Shown: positions 22,209 through 36,898, counted from the first letter of the stretch. The stretch is 64,000 bases of DNA from an uncultured Methanobacterium sp. (GCF_963666025.1 NZ_OY762552.1:1491001-1555000); one strand, 5' to 3'. The notes: generated by a model from the sequence alone, not told the origin. Made by a program: numbers and translations.

Positions 22209-23123
22209 ATGGGTTTCAATCTGAAAAACATAATTTCAATTAAGGATTTTAGTAAGGAAGATATTGAATATATTCTAAAATTAGCTGAGGAAATGGAACC
22301 CATTGCCAGGTCACAGGAAAAATCCAGTGTTCTATCTGGATCTATTTTGGGAATGTTGTTTTACGAAGCTTCCACCCGTACCCGTCTTTCATTCGAAACT
22401 GCCATGAAACGATTGGGTGGTAGCACTGTTGGTTTTGCTGAGGCTGGAACTAGTTCTGTTACTAAAGGGGAGAATTTAACAGACACGGTTCGTGTTGTGG
22501 GAGAATACACTGATGCCATGGTTATCCGCCATAATATGGAAGGTACCGCCCGTTATGTTGCAGAAATGGTAGATGTTCCGGTGATTAACGCTGGTGATGG
22601 GGCAGGACAGCATCCCACCCAGACACTTCTGGACCTATACACCATGAAGCGTGTTCTGGGTGATATTGAAAAGTTGCACGTGGCCCTGGTGGGTGATCTT
22701 AAATATGGGAGAACAGTACACTCTCTTTCTTATGCACTGGCCATGTTTGGTGCTAAAATGAGCTTTGTATCACCACCCGAGCTTAAAATGCCCCGGGAAA
22801 CCCTCCATGATCTGGCAGCTGCAGGAGTAAGTGTGCATGAAACAGAAGATATTAAGGACGTCCTGGACTATGCTGATGTTTTGTATGTGACCAGAATACA
22901 GAAAGAAAGATTTCCAGACCCACAGGAATATTTGAAGATCAAAGGAGCCTACACTATTGATTCAAAACTTCTTAAAGGTAGTGAGGCAATAGTAATGCAT
23001 CCATTACCAAGGATCGATGAAATATCCCATGATGTGGATAACACTCCCTATGGAAAATACTTCCAACAAGCATTTTATGGAGTTCCAGTTAGAATGGCTA
23101 TTTTAAAATCACTTCTGAAATAA
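22209..23123 (+). CDS. pyrB: Aspartate carbamoyltransferase catalytic chain
   Basis: PyrB joins carbamoyl phosphate and aspartate to N-carbamoyl-aspartate, the second step of pyrimidine synthesis. The carbamoyl-phosphate loop [12 protein letters not shown] is near 50-60, [11 protein letters not shown] near 80, VIRHNMEG near 105, the [17 protein letters not shown] segment near 135, and [11 protein letters not shown] near 265 carries aspartate-binding residues. About 304 residues is normal length. The ATG at 22209 is preferred because GGTG at 22199-22202 precedes it; an upstream in-frame ATG exists at 22197. No regulatory chain gene pyrI is adjacent. Confidence 0.96.
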   Translation: MGFNLKNIISIKDFSKEDIEYILKLAEEMEPIARSQEKSSVLSGSILGMLFYEASTRTRLSFETAMKRLGGSTVGFAEAGTSSVTKGENLTDTVRVVGEYTDAMVIRHNMEGTARYVAEMVDVPVINAGDGAGQHPTQTLLDLYTMKRVLGDIEKLHVALVGDLKYGRTVHSLSYALAMFGAKMSFVSPPELKMPRETLHDLAAAGVSVHETEDIKDVLDYADVLYVTRIQKERFPDPQEYLKIKGAYTIDSKLLKGSEAIVMHPLPRIDEISHDVDNTPYGKYFQQAFYGVPVRMAILKSLLK

Positions 23124-23205
23124 TTTGACCCTGAAAAATGATATTAGATGAAAAAGGATTAGAATAAAATAATTAGAATAAAAAAGAGTTAGAGTAGGGT
23201 GGTAT

Positions 23206-24354
<1,149 letters not shown>

Positions 24355-24673
24355 AGATACCACTTCTTATAATAAAAATACATTACATCTTAAATAGATA
24401 AATTTCCAAATTAAGATAAATTATGCAATATGATTAATCGATTCTTGAAACTTATAGTTATAATAATGTCAATATGAAATTAGATCATTGCCTCCTGAAG
24501 ATGATTGATGATTAGTTAGTTAAATTTGAGTTATTTAAGTTAAAGAACTTAATTCAAGTTACTGTGAGTAAATATTAGCGTATTTTGGAATATCAAGCAA
24601 ATACAAGAGTTTGGTTGATAGTATTTTAATGATCTTTATTTTAAAATTATTTTATAATTTATTTTTAATCATG

Positions 24674-25036
24674 TTCAAGTGTAATTATTTGAATTCTTCG
24701 TCAAAAAAGTGTAAAACAATGTCAGGTACACAATATGAACGTGAAACTCATTTAACAAAGATAACTTTCAAGTGTAAAATTACAATGTTGACGAAGTTGA
24801 GGTGCATTTCAAGTGTAAGTAACTGATCCTATATTAATTGTTATGGTGAGGGGTGCATTTCAAGTGTAAAATAGTAGTTAAATTTGATGATAAATTTCAA
24901 AGAGGTGCATTTCAAGTGTAAGTGAACACTTTTCCAAAAACTCTTGCAGTATAGTTTTAGTGAGAGGTGCATTTCAAGTGTAAAAAAAGTGGAATCATAC
25001 AAAGAAATAGAAAGAGAGATCAATTTCAACTGTAAA
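24674..25036 (+). repeat. Left mini-ORB array
   Basis: Boxes facing the core are a partial one at 24674-24684 (TTCAAGTGTAA) and 13-mers at 24766, 24807, 24858, 24910, 24972 and 25024. The last is a variant, TTTCAACTGTAAA. Start-to-start distances are 41, 51, 52, 62 and 52 bp, close to 4, 5, 5, 6 and 5 helical turns, so the bound Cdc6 molecules would lie on one face. Four boxes (24807 to 24972) share the left extension GGTGCA; the last, next to the AT-rich core, has GATCAA. A weak half-box AAAAGTGTAAAA lies near 24705. Confidence 0.9.
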
Positions 25037-25463
25037 AAAAAAACATGTTAAGAAGAAATAAGTAATAATTATATAATAAAATTTATTATATAATAAATAA
25101 AAATTAAATACAAAAAATATTAAAAAAATAAGGTTAAATTCATTTAAAAATCATTTGAGTGAATATTCTTTATTAAAAACTTCACTGTAAAGTTATTGAG
25201 CAAATATATCAAGTTTTAAAGTAAAATAACTGTAATTAAATATTAAAATGAAAAATAAATTTACTTAAAAATATCAAATTTAACTTTTAATTAAATTGAT
25301 AATTAGTCTTATAATTTTATTTAAAACCTAATTATTTCTAGTTTTTAAAAAATAATTCCATTTCATTTCTAATTTAATTATATAATCCTAGAAATTTTTT
25401 TAAAAACTTTTTCTAACAATTTTATTTTGATTTATATATTATTTTTATTAATTTTCCATTGAT
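25037..25463. other. AT-rich unwinding element of the origin
   Basis: About 430 bp are almost pure A and T, with a TATATAATAAAATTTATTATATAATA palindrome-like stretch around 25071-25100 (shown here only by its outline) and many poly-A and poly-T runs. It is bracketed by inward-facing boxes sharing the same GATCAA flank. It is the expected site of initial strand opening and MCM loading. Confidence 0.75.
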
Positions 25464-25812
25464 TTTACACTTGAAATTGATCTCTCACAATGTTTAATAT
25501 CAACTTCCATACAGTCATTGTTGCCTGGTATTGATGTGTGAATAATACACTTGCAATGGATGTTCCACTTTTTGCAAAAAATCTATTTTCATGTTGTTAC
25601 ACTTGAAGTTGATCTCTTACTATTTTTCAACTTATTCAACAACAGATCTCTTTAAAGTTACACTTGAAACGCATGTCTTACTCATTGATTTTCTTGATTT
25701 TTTTAAAATTTTTATTCTATTTTATAAAATGTTATTTTTCACTATCTTTTTGACCAATATTAACCCATTAGGATTGATTTTCAAACTTCCATGAAAAAAT
25801 TTACACTTGAAA
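25464..25812 (-). repeat. Right mini-ORB array
   Basis: Boxes in inverted orientation (TTACACTTGAAA on the plus strand) are at 25464-25476, 25596-25608 (with G for the last A), 25657-25669 and 25800-25812. A degenerate copy is at 25544-25556 (ATACACTTGCAA). The 52- and 61-bp steps repeat the helical spacing of the left array; the last step is 143 bp. Flanks on the far side read GATCTCT for the two inner boxes and ATGTCTTAC for the two outer ones. Confidence 0.88.
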
Positions 25813-26089
25813 TGTATGTCTTACTCATAATTATGTTACAACAACTGAACTGTTTTCATTATTTTATTCCTAAAGATACATCATTTTTAATATTTTTTAA
25901 CTGCTCATAAAACAAAATTTAAGCGTACAAACAGGCACGATTTTAACATGATTTATAAAAATAGAATTAAATTAGAATATTGTAAAAATGATAAAAATAA
26001 AATAAATTAAAAGTTATTATGCAAATGATTTAATAATATTAGTAATTTATTCCATTCTCAGGTCATTGAAACGTTAATGAGGAAAATTA

Positions 26090-27157
26090 ATGCATATTGA
26101 ACTATTACTAGTTATTGTTGCGGCAATTTTAATTGATTTAACCATAGGTGAGCTTCCAGTATCTATTCATCCTGTGGTTTGGATTGGAAGATCCATAGAA
26201 AAATTTAAAGATTTGCTTTCAACTAATTCTAAAATTTCAAGTAATTCAAAAACTAAAAATCGATTTTCAGGATTCCTAATGACCCTATTTATCATAATGG
26301 TCTTTGATGCATTATTTTTTTTCATTCTATACATTTCATCATTTAATTACATTTTCTACTTACTGATAGCTTCCATTATTCTTTCAACGACTTTTGCAAT
26401 TAGATCTCTCATCAAACAGGTTTATACTGTTTATTTAAGCATCAGTGAAGATTTAGAAAAAGGTAGAACTTCAGTTTCTTTTTTGGTTAGTAGAAATACT
26501 TCTAATTTATCTTCTGAGAATGTAGTGTCTGCAGCTATTGAAACCCTCACTGAAAATATCACTGATTCTGTTATCAGTCCATTATTCTACATATTCTTCT
26601 TTGGGGTTTTAGGAACTATTTCTATATATTTATACAACCCTTCTTGGTTGAATTCACTCCCAACTGTTTGGGGAATGAGTGGATTAGCATATTCGGGGTA
26701 TCAATTTCCAATTATTATATGTGTCCTAGCTGGGGTAACCTACCGAGTGGTGAACACCTTAGATGCAATGGTAGGTTATAAAGACCCTGAAAACATTGAT
26801 ATTGGATGGTTTCCTGCCCGTCTAGATGATATTCTTAATTACATCCCTGCCAGAATAACAGGATTTTTGGTAGTTTTAGCTTCTTGCTTCTTGTTTTTGG
26901 ATTATAAATCTTCCTGGCAAGTTATGTTAAAAGATGCGCGTAATACTCCTAGTCCCAACTCCGGATATCCTATGGCTGCTGCTGCCGGAGCTCTGGGTAT
27001 TAGACTAACGAAACCGGGAGTATACATATTAGGATGTCCTAAAAATATTTTAAAGCCGGAAATGATAAAAAAAGCCATTAAATTAACTATAACTACAGTA
27101 ATTTTATTTATAATAATTATAATATTAATTCAAATTTTCACATTTCTATTATTCTAA
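26090..27157 (+). CDS. cbiB: Adenosylcobinamide-phosphate synthase CbiB
   Basis: CbiB is a membrane enzyme that attaches aminopropanol phosphate to adenosylcobyric acid in cobalamin synthesis; methanogens need large amounts of corrinoids for methyl transfer. The opening ([16 protein letters not shown], then [13 protein letters not shown]) is diagnostic, as are [22 protein letters not shown], cut here as a family segment near 125-150, and the periplasmic-side [13 protein letters not shown] near 220 and [17 protein letters not shown] near 285. About six membrane segments are visible. It is slightly long because of an N-terminal loop ([11 protein letters not shown]). The ATG has GAGGAAA upstream. 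It reads away from the origin. Confidence 0.93.
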   Translation: MHIELLLVIVAAILIDLTIGELPVSIHPVVWIGRSIEKFKDLLSTNSKISSNSKTKNRFSGFLMTLFIIMVFDALFFFILYISSFNYIFYLLIASIILSTTFAIRSLIKQVYTVYLSISEDLEKGRTSVSFLVSRNTSNLSSENVVSAAIETLTENITDSVISPLFYIFFFGVLGTISIYLYNPSWLNSLPTVWGMSGLAYSGYQFPIIICVLAGVTYRVVNTLDAMVGYKDPENIDIGWFPARLDDILNYIPARITGFLVVLASCFLFLDYKSSWQVMLKDARNTPSPNSGYPMAAAAGALGIRLTKPGVYILGCPKNILKPEMIKKAIKLTITTVILFIIIIILIQIFTFLLF

Positions 27158-27431
27158 AATATCAATTCATAGAATAACCATTTAATACTCAAATGATCAA
27201 TCCACAATTAATCAACATTTAAACCGATTAATTAACCAATCAAATATAAACAACAAATTAACCTTCAAAAATTAACCTTCAACATTACTAAACATGATGT
27301 CTAATTTATTCATCAAAAATTCCAACAAAGATTTCCAACAACAAAGATTTCAACAATACTCAAACAGGCTTAATACTATCCATTTAAGAGCTTCAACTTT
27401 ATATTAAACAAAATAATTAAAACGTGATTTC
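27158..27431. other. Intergenic spacer with short tandem duplications
   Basis: The spacer between cbiB and cbiG is AC-rich on the plus strand and carries two small tandem duplications: AATTAACCTTCAA twice near 27255-27285 and CAAAGATTTC-CAACAA twice near 27325-27355. No gene or clear terminator was seen. Confidence 0.45.
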
Positions 27432-28520
27432 ATGAGATTTGCAATTATAAGTGTGACTAAAAAGGGGCAAACAATTGCCAATGATATAGCATTGATTTTA
27501 AAAAATGATCCCACTGCAATAAAAGTTGATTTATTCCATAAAAATGTTAAAGAGAATGTTAAAAATTCATTCAATGATTATGATTGTTGGATTGCCATAA
27601 TGGCAACCGGTATCATGGTTAGAATTATCTGTCCACTTATAAAATCAAAGTTAAATGATCCTGCTGTACTGGTGGTTGCTGAAAATAAGAAACATGTTAT
27701 CAGTTTATTATCCGGCCACTTAGGTGGGGCTAATCAGTTTTCAATTAAAATTGCTGGTGTTATAGGTGCGGTTCCAGTTATAACTACAGCCACGGATTTA
27801 AAGGGTAAAATGGGTATTGATGCACTAGCAAACCAATACTGGTTTGATGTAAAACAACCCCAACTCATTAAAGAGGCCAACCAACTACTTGCTGAGGATA
27901 ATAAACTTGATCTGTATTTACCTCCACGTTTTAGATTTTTAGAGAATCATCCGCTTGTAAGCAGATCTTACACTATTCATATCTGGGAAAAATCTTTTAT
28001 TCGAGCTTATTTACCTGAACCTGAAATGGATGAATCTGGAACGGATTTGAATTTAGTAAAAAAAGAAATGGGTGTGCCAGGAAATGATTTGAATATACTT
28101 GGAGAAAAATTGGGGAACTATTTAGATCTTTATCCAAAAAGATTAGTAGCTGGTTTAGGTAGTAAGAAGGGAGTAACTGGTGAACAAGTATTTTTAGCCG
28201 TTAGATCTGCTCTTCAACATCTTCACCTGCCATTAGAACGGTTGGATGCTCTGGCAACAGCTGAGGTGAAAAAAGATGAAGAAGGTATTCTTGATGCTGC
28301 ATCTAAATCAGGTTTACCCATTGAAATAGTGTCTTTAAAAGAAATTTCTGAATTTAATCATCCTGATTGCACTCCTTCCCAATTAGTAGAACGTGAATTT
28401 GGTGTTCAGGGCATTTGTGAGCCAGTCTCTCTCATCATGGCTGGTGACAAATCACGTCTTATCTCAAAAAAGACAGCATACAATGGAGTTACAGTTGCAA
28501 TTGCAGTCTCAATTGATTAA
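27432..28520 (+). CDS. cbiG: Cobalt-precorrin 5A hydrolase CbiG
   Basis: CbiG opens the delta-lactone of cobalt-precorrin-5A with loss of acetaldehyde in the anaerobic cobalamin pathway. The N-terminal domain reads [17 protein letters not shown]. The central catalytic region has [18 protein letters not shown] and the typical [15 protein letters not shown] near 92-106. The C-terminal domain has [15 protein letters not shown] near 240 with the [12 protein letters not shown] stretch. At 362 residues it is full length. It follows cbiB after 274 bp and could use its own promoter. Together with cbiH at 32.9 kb it shows a dispersed corrin gene set rather than one operon. Confidence 0.94.
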   Translation: MRFAIISVTKKGQTIANDIALILKNDPTAIKVDLFHKNVKENVKNSFNDYDCWIAIMATGIMVRIICPLIKSKLNDPAVLVVAENKKHVISLLSGHLGGANQFSIKIAGVIGAVPVITTATDLKGKMGIDALANQYWFDVKQPQLIKEANQLLAEDNKLDLYLPPRFRFLENHPLVSRSYTIHIWEKSFIRAYLPEPEMDESGTDLNLVKKEMGVPGNDLNILGEKLGNYLDLYPKRLVAGLGSKKGVTGEQVFLAVRSALQHLHLPLERLDALATAEVKKDEEGILDAASKSGLPIEIVSLKEISEFNHPDCTPSQLVEREFGVQGICEPVSLIMAGDKSRLISKKTAYNGVTVAIAVSID

Positions 28521-28675
28521 AAAAATATTTTTATTAGAATAAACAATGTACAAAGTCATGATTTATTTAAAATCAAATTTTAACACTAAATCAAGGCTCG
28601 AATAACTTTTTAAATGTTTTTTAATCATTTTTTAAGAATTCTCACCAAAACCTTTTTAAAGCTAAAGATATAAAC

Positions 28676-28710
<35 letters not shown>

Positions 28711-28740
28711 AAGCACAATTAACTCAATGGAGGCGTTATT

Positions 28741-28995
<255 letters not shown>

Positions 28996-29227
28996 ATTTA
29001 AAAATTAAAGTTTTTTAGGATGTTTATTCGTTTTTTTAACTTCCTGGGACTTATTTTCAAACCTTTTTTCAGAGCACTATTTTTAAGATAAGGAAAACTT
29101 TTTAAGAAGGAAGACCAGCAACAATTCAGAAATTACAATAAAAGATAAGATAATGAAGTTAAATAAATATTAACTTCTTTCTTTTAGTTTTTTATAGATT
29201 TTTTTTAGTTTTCAAGAAAATTAAGTT

Positions 29228-29803
29228 TTAAAATTCAATATTACTTAAAACTCGCGCTACAAATTGGATCTTTGCAGTTTCTTCCACGAATTCCGCCAGA
29301 AGAGCTGCTTCTGAAAGGGTCGGGCCAGTGGCTACCACTCCATGATTTTCCAGAATAACCACATCTTCTTCTTTAAGACCTTCACCCACCATTTTGGCTA
29401 ATTCAACGGTTCCTGGTGGGGCATAGTTGACCATATTTAAAAAAGGTTTAGTTCGTTCACCGAAACCTTCTAACCGTTCTATTTTTTTCCCAGACATTGC
29501 AAACCCAGTTGCATATGCTGAATGGGTGTGAACAATTCCCAGAACATCTTTATTTTTATAAACTTCCAGGTGAAGCTCGAGTTCTGATGAGGGATTTTCA
29601 CCACCAGCCAATATTTTCCCATTCATATCTACTAGGCTTATTTCATGGTCCTGAACCTGTCCCAGTGAAACTCCGCTGGGAGTAATGGCTATTATATCCT
29701 GAAATCTGGCGCTTATATTCCCTGATTTACCTGGTGCCAGTCCTTTACTGTACAAGTAATGGGCAGTTTCACATATTTCCGTGGTTAATGGGTGTTGGTT
29801 CAT
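29228..29803 (-). CDS. Class II aldolase (fuculose-1-phosphate aldolase-like)
   Basis: The 191-residue protein belongs to the class II aldolase/adducin family. It shows GKSGNISAR near 25 (phosphate loop), [21 protein letters not shown] with the catalytic glutamate near 72, the zinc ligands in [12 protein letters not shown] near 95, and [13 protein letters not shown] near 150 with the third histidine. The methanogen homologue (MJ1418) makes lactaldehyde from fuculose-1-phosphate on the way to the lactate part of coenzyme F420, so that is the likely role. The protein lies next to the DP1 gene on the same strand, 112 bp upstream of... the two genes are probably separate units. Confidence 0.85.
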   Translation of the reverse strand: MNQHPLTTEICETAHYLYSKGLAPGKSGNISARFQDIIAITPSGVSLGQVQDHEISLVDMNGKILAGGENPSSELELHLEVYKNKDVLGIVHTHSAYATGFAMSGKKIERLEGFGERTKPFLNMVNYAPPGTVELAKMVGEGLKEEDVVILENHGVVATGPTLSEAALLAEFVEETAKIQFVARVLSNIEF

Positions 29804-29914
29804 AATTGATTAATCTCCCGTAAATTTCAGTTGTGAATTGAATATTAAAGTTAATTTGATCATTGATTTCCCTGATAACATCAATGTTTTCATGATAACA
29901 TCAGTACTAATTTT

Positions 29915-31429
<1,515 letters not shown>

Positions 31430-31486
31430 TAATCCAACAGAATTATCATCAACAAATTCATAATTTAATTAATATTTTATATTTTA

Positions 31487-31903
31487 TCATGGTCTTTGAT
31501 ATAAATCAACTTTTTGACTCAAACTTCTGAATTTATTCCTGAAATTCTCAAGTTCATCAAGGGATTCTTTTAGTTTTTCCTGTCCTTCCAGTGTAAAACC
31601 ATCTTTAGACAAAGTAATGTATTCAGAATTTGTAACCAAAACATCCTGAAGAATAATTAACGTCTTTAACATTTCCAGTTGGAGTGACTTACATTTTGAG
31701 GGTGGATTTAATTTTTCATAGGTGAAGAATATGTTTTCCAAGTTTTTCCTGAGTTTATTAACCCTATTATTCGCTTCATCAAAACTAATTTCACTCTTAC
31801 GCTCTTTGTTTAGAATTTCCCTTATTAAAAGTAATTGAATCCCGCTTTCTTTTAAACAATTCTTGCTTTTTTTTAAGAATTGCTTTTTGGTCATTCCAAA
31901 CAT
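31487..31903 (-). CDS. Small helical protein of unknown function
   Basis: The 138-residue basic protein is almost all helix, with heptad-like patterns near 35-60 and 108-135 suggesting coiled coils. No family was recognised. A central TLSKDGFTLEGQEKL loop breaks the helices. The ATG at 31903 has AGGATGG upstream. It lies 57 bp upstream of the DP1 gene on the same strand, so the two may be co-transcribed. Confidence 0.6.
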   Translation of the reverse strand: MFGMTKKQFLKKSKNCLKESGIQLLLIREILNKERKSEISFDEANNRVNKLRKNLENIFFTYEKLNPPSKCKSLQLEMLKTLIILQDVLVTNSEYITLSKDGFTLEGQEKLKESLDELENFRNKFRSLSQKVDLYQRP

Positions 31904-32313
31904 TCATTACCATCCTGAAATAATTCAAATATCTTTTTATACACAATATATTGTTTTTAATTCATAATAATTATTTTCATCATGAGATATCATATCTTAT
32001 ATCCTTAGTATCTCCATTTATCCAGAATTTTTTATCAAAAGGGTAATAATGATTATCAGGCGTGCTAATAGTGAGTAGTCTGCATTATCCTGAATTTGTT
32101 AAATGAAGTTCCAGTCAAAACATTTAATATAAATGGTTAATTAGACTGATAAATATCAATAGTATTCATCATTAAATGTGATGTTTTCTCTCACAATTTC
32201 ATTCAGAATTTAATCATAAAACTCTAGAATATTAAATAATTCAATCTAAACCAATCTAGAATACCATAATTCAATCTATAAAATAAATTTAACCCACAAT
32301 TTAAGGTGATATT
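31904..32313. other. AT-rich divergent intergenic region
   Basis: Between the divergent helical-protein gene and the membrane-anchored protein gene. It contains an ATTCAATCTA repeat (near 32239 and 32268), a TATA-like CTATAAAATAAA near 32276-32287 about 30 bp before the start codon of the rightward gene, and no coding frame. Confidence 0.45.
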
Positions 32314-32823
32314 TTGTCCAGAGCTGTTAAGATAATCTTATTCCTAATCTTCTTTGCCGTGTTTTTTGAAGCAGGCCTGTTTGCATCTTATACCATTGTA
32401 ACCCAACAACCACCAAACCCTGCTGATTTGATTGAAATGCAGATTAATGGTGTAAGTTCTCTTCTGAATTTGGGTCCAAAGATTGCCACTCAAAAGAATC
32501 TGAAAATCCTTAACGAGAATGAGGTGGTGGATGCACTGAAGGCCAAGACAGGTGTTGATGGAATTAATTTGCAGAGCCTAACCGCTCAAACATACCAGAG
32601 CACCAGTGATAAATCCATCAACCTCAATATCACTGCCATGGGGTATAAAGACTCCCAGAGTGGAGGAAAAGTAGGAAATTCATCCGGTGGAGCCATTACG
32701 ATCAAATCCAATCAAACTTACAGTATAACTGCCACTGGGGTGGCTACATCAAAAACAGGCGGTGTTCAGATTGATCCGAACTCCATTGTTATAACTTCCA
32801 CTCGTGTGTTGTACAACTCATGA
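32314..32823 (+). CDS. Membrane-anchored exported protein, unknown
   Basis: The 169-residue protein has one N-terminal hydrophobic segment ([20 protein letters not shown]), then a polar Ser/Thr/Asn-rich part with many beta-prone stretches, so it is likely anchored facing the cell exterior. No family was recognised. The start is a TTG at 32314, chosen because AGGTGAT lies about eight bases upstream. It precedes cbiH by only 35 bp and could be co-transcribed, though no functional link is obvious. Confidence 0.65.
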   Translation: MSRAVKIILFLIFFAVFFEAGLFASYTIVTQQPPNPADLIEMQINGVSSLLNLGPKIATQKNLKILNENEVVDALKAKTGVDGINLQSLTAQTYQSTSDKSINLNITAMGYKDSQSGGKVGNSSGGAITIKSNQTYSITATGVATSKTGGVQIDPNSIVITSTRVLYNS

Positions 32824-32857
32824 GTAAATCTATTTCTTTTATATAACTGGTGAAAAG

Positions 32858-33919
32858 ATGATTAAAATTGTTGGCATAGGCCCCCGCAGGGAAGACATGA
32901 CTTTAAGGGCTCTTAAGGCACTTGAAGAGTCAGAGGTGGTAATTGGATATGGTGGATACACCCGGCAGATTAAGGATCTCCTGGAAGGTAAACAGATCAT
33001 ATCCAAAGGAATGGGTCAGGAAGTTGACCGTGCAGAATTAGCCATCGATTATTCTAAAAAAGGCTTTAAGGTGGTAGTTATAAGCAGCGGAGACCCTGGT
33101 GTTTATGGAATGGCCAATGTAATTCATCAGGTCATGGGAAAGTACTCTGGGGTGGAAGTGGAGGTAATCCCTGGAGTCACTGCGGTTAATTATTCTGCTG
33201 CTCTATTAGGTGCACCTTTACATGATTTTGCAGTCATCAGTCTCAGTGACATACTCACACCATTATCTGAGATCAAAAGGAAGGTTGCTGCGGCTGTCAA
33301 GGCCGATTTTATAATTACCTTTTACAACCCACGGAGTAAACGAAGAACCGAACCTTTGAATGAAGCTTTAAAAATAATTAGTAAGGTCAGAAACCCCCAA
33401 ACTCCGGTGGGAATAGTTAAAACTAGTGATAATGGTTCTGAAGTTCGAATTGTTTCCCTTGACAAGCTGGATGAGGAATCAGTGGATATGAACACCACTC
33501 TTCTGGTGGGTAACACCTTCACCTATGTGGAAGAAGGTAAAATGGTTACTCCACGTGGTTACCTTCTACCCTATTCAACTCATCATCTGGCAACTGAATT
33601 CTACCAGAAATATCTATCTGGAGAAGGTAATGAAGGATCAAACACTGCCTGTGAATATTATCCCTGTCACAGTCATCCCCAAAATTGCACATTCTGTTAC
33701 TGTCCATTTTATCCCTGCGGAGACCCCTCCACAGGGGGACACTGGATAAAAGAGAAGAAGGTGTGGAGTTGTGATGAGTGCACTTGGATACACCAGGATG
33801 ATACTGTGGAGTGCATACAGGGTAAGTTACCTCAACTCCTGGAAAAAGTGGAAGACCTTGAAGATAATAAGAAAGAGCTTCTTAAATTAAGGAGAGAATG
33901 TGTTTATTTAACCAAATAA
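32858..33919 (+). CDS. cbiH: Precorrin-3B/cobalt-factor III C17-methyltransferase with Cys-rich tail
   Basis: CbiH methylates C17 and contracts the ring of cobalt-factor III. Residues 1-240 form the tetrapyrrole methylase: [40 protein letters not shown] (SAM site, near 78), [17 protein letters not shown] and [10 protein letters not shown]. Residues 262-320 are an extra cysteine-rich module with [29 protein letters not shown] and [11 protein letters not shown]. It resembles the small Cys-rich domain often linked to cobalamin genes and may bind a metal or Fe-S cluster. The last 30 residues look like a coiled coil. This fusion is longer than plain CbiH (about 240-260). Confidence 0.93.
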   Translation: MIKIVGIGPRREDMTLRALKALEESEVVIGYGGYTRQIKDLLEGKQIISKGMGQEVDRAELAIDYSKKGFKVVVISSGDPGVYGMANVIHQVMGKYSGVEVEVIPGVTAVNYSAALLGAPLHDFAVISLSDILTPLSEIKRKVAAAVKADFIITFYNPRSKRRTEPLNEALKIISKVRNPQTPVGIVKTSDNGSEVRIVSLDKLDEESVDMNTTLLVGNTFTYVEEGKMVTPRGYLLPYSTHHLATEFYQKYLSGEGNEGSNTACEYYPCHSHPQNCTFCYCPFYPCGDPSTGGHWIKEKKVWSCDECTWIHQDDTVECIQGKLPQLLEKVEDLEDNKKELLKLRRECVYLTK

Positions 33920-34105
33920 ATAGTCATTTTATTGATTATATTAAGGTTGATTTCAAGTCAATTATTTGTGTTAATTTTTGGAAACAAAATTCAGTATGAG
34001 AGTATTTTTAGATAATAATAATTAAATACTTAATGTTCATGGGGTCCAGCAATTTTCCCATAACCTAATGTACCATGTCCAACATACTAACATTAGTGAT
34101 ATAAA

Positions 34106-34459
34106 ATGATTCGAATAAAAAGAGCCTACCAATCACCTGCCCAGAAGGATGGTTACCGGATCATGGTTGATCGTGTATGGCCACGTGGAGTATCTAAACA
34201 AAGATTAAAAATGGATGTGTGGCTGAAAGACATAGCTCCTAGTCATGACTTGCGCAGATGGTTATCTCAGAACTCTCAGAAATGGGATGAATTCAAGACT
34301 AAATACAGAGATGAGCTTCAGGATAAAGCCGAATTTTTAAACCAGATATTAGATCTGGAAAAGGAGAAAGAAACTGTTACTTTGGTCTATACTTCAGGTA
34401 ATACAGAACGTAATAGTGCTGTTGTTTTGAAGGAAGTTCTGGATGAATTGAAGACATAG
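34106..34459 (+). CDS. DUF488 family protein
   Basis: The 117-residue protein has the DUF488/YeaO signature: IKRAYQSPAQKDGYRIMVDR, VWPRGVSKQRL, WLKDIAPSHDLRRWL and a C-terminal TLVYTSGNTERNSAVVL. The cysteine seen in some members at the TLxYxA site is not present. The biochemical function is unknown. It is a single gene followed by a hairpin with a T-run. Confidence 0.88.
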   Translation: MIRIKRAYQSPAQKDGYRIMVDRVWPRGVSKQRLKMDVWLKDIAPSHDLRRWLSQNSQKWDEFKTKYRDELQDKAEFLNQILDLEKEKETVTLVYTSGNTERNSAVVLKEVLDELKT

Positions 34460-34511
34460 TCCGGCTAATAATGAGATTAAATAGTATATAATTAAAATAT
34501 ATGAATTTAAA

Positions 34512-34545
34512 ACCAGGCAAATAACCTGGTAATGTTTTTATTTTT
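34512..34545 (+). terminator. Hairpin plus T-run after the DUF488 gene
   Basis: ACCAGG (34512-34517) pairs with CCTGGT (34525-34530) around a seven-base loop, followed by a T-rich tract (AATGTTTTTATTTTT). It lies about 50 bp after the DUF488 stop codon and fits a terminator. Confidence 0.55.
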
Positions 34546-34722
34546 GGAATAATATTTAATTTCTGGAATATTTTTTAAATTGAATTTCTATGCATTGAAT
34601 TTTCTATATCTATCCATTCTATTTCTATTTTAAAATTCTAATTTAAAAAAATTAAGATGGTAAAAAAATATGAAATTACAATTATGAGAATAAGAATCTA
34701 GGTAAAACCAGGATGTAAAGAT

Positions 34723-34746
34723 GGAACTGGTTATAAATCCAGTTCC
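34723..34746 (-). terminator. 8-bp hairpin around the dapF stop codon
   Basis: GGAACTGG (34723-34730) and CCAGTTCC (34739-34746) form a perfect 8-bp stem whose loop contains the dapF stop codon. Sequence downstream on the minus strand is only weakly T-rich, so it could be a terminator, an mRNA 3'-end stabiliser, or a translation-linked structure. Confidence 0.4.
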
Positions 34747-35611
34747 ATTATCCCTTCAAAGACGTTAACTGCATCTCCTTCCATGAAGGCGCCTAGTTTT
34801 CCATCTTTCTCGTACACAGTTATTTGTAAGTTTCCTCCAGGTAGGTGTACCCTGACGTCTTTTTGGAGTAAACCCAGCTTGTATCCTGCAATAACTGTAC
34901 TAGTTGCTCCAGTGCCGCAAGCCATGGTGAAACCAGCACCTCGTTCCCAGGTTAACATCTCCACTTCCTGGGGACTGACTACTCCCACGAAGTGCACGTT
35001 GGTCCGTTCAGGGAATGCAGGGTGGTTCTCGATGAGGGGGCCCAGATGGTCCAGGGCCACTTCTTTCAAGTTATCATTGAAGATAATTGCATGAGGGTTG
35101 CCCACACTGATGGCGGTGAGTTTCAAGGGTTCATCATCCACCATTAACTCCTGATCAATGAATTCCTCTTCAGCACTTTCCATGGGTATTTCACTGGCCT
35201 TGAAGGTTGCAGTGCCCATGTCAACCCTGATGGATTTTACAGTTCCATTTTCAACATGTAATGTGAGTTCTTTGGTTCCGCCCAGTGTTTCCACAGTTAT
35301 GGTCTTCTGTTTGATGACATCATTCTCATAGACATATTTGCCAAAGCAGCGAATTCCATTACCACACATCTCTGCTTCACTACCGTCACTGTTGAATATA
35401 CGGAAGCGGATATCTGCCCCTGCAGATGGCTCTACAAATATAACCCCATCTGCCCCTACAGAGAATCCTCTGGTACACAGTTCGGCTGCAATTTCTGATT
35501 TTTTATCTTCTGGGATAATTTCTTCAGTGGATTCATCAATTACCACGTAATCGTTTCCCAGTCCATGCATCTTATGAAATAGTAGAATTATTCTTTCACT
35601 CATTCTTTCAC

Positions 35612-35615
<4 letters not shown>
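34731..35615 (-). CDS. dapF: Diaminopimelate epimerase
   Basis: DapF converts LL- to meso-diaminopimelate, the precursor of lysine. The two-thiol mechanism is supported by [12 protein letters not shown] near 82-93 and [15 protein letters not shown] near 228. The family start is [15 protein letters not shown]. The N-terminus MSERMSER comes from a 12-bp tandem duplication; the first ATG overlaps the lysA stop by four bases (ATGA), so translation is coupled, and the second lies within the duplication. A hairpin brackets the stop codon. Confidence 0.95.

Positions 35616-36898
<1,283 letters not shown>

Larger units (their letters stand above)
24364..26089. other. Chromosomal replication origin (oriC)
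   Basis: This 1.7-kb region between cdc6 and cbiB has no credible coding sequence. It holds at least seven mini-ORB boxes facing right on its left side and at least four facing left, plus one degenerate copy, on its right side. Between them lies a core of very low GC with long A- and T-runs. The box TTTCAAGTGTAAA equals, on the other strand, the TTTACACTTGAAA mini-ORB described for M. thermautotrophicus. Inverted boxes flanking an AT-rich unwinding element beside cdc6 is the classical archaeal origin layout. Confidence 0.93.

Noticed and set aside
24611..25794. Short open frames inside the origin (24611-24826, 24841-25029 minus, 25591-25794)
   Set aside because: They are made of box repeats and AT-runs, without ribosome binding sites or family features.
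24674..25812. Regularly spaced repeats as a CRISPR array
   Set aside because: Repeats are short, occur in both orientations around an AT core, are spaced by helical turns, and match the Cdc6 mini-ORB; no cas genes are present.
26040..27431. Cobalamin riboswitch before cbiB or cbiG
   Set aside because: No B12-box-like conserved core was found in either leader.
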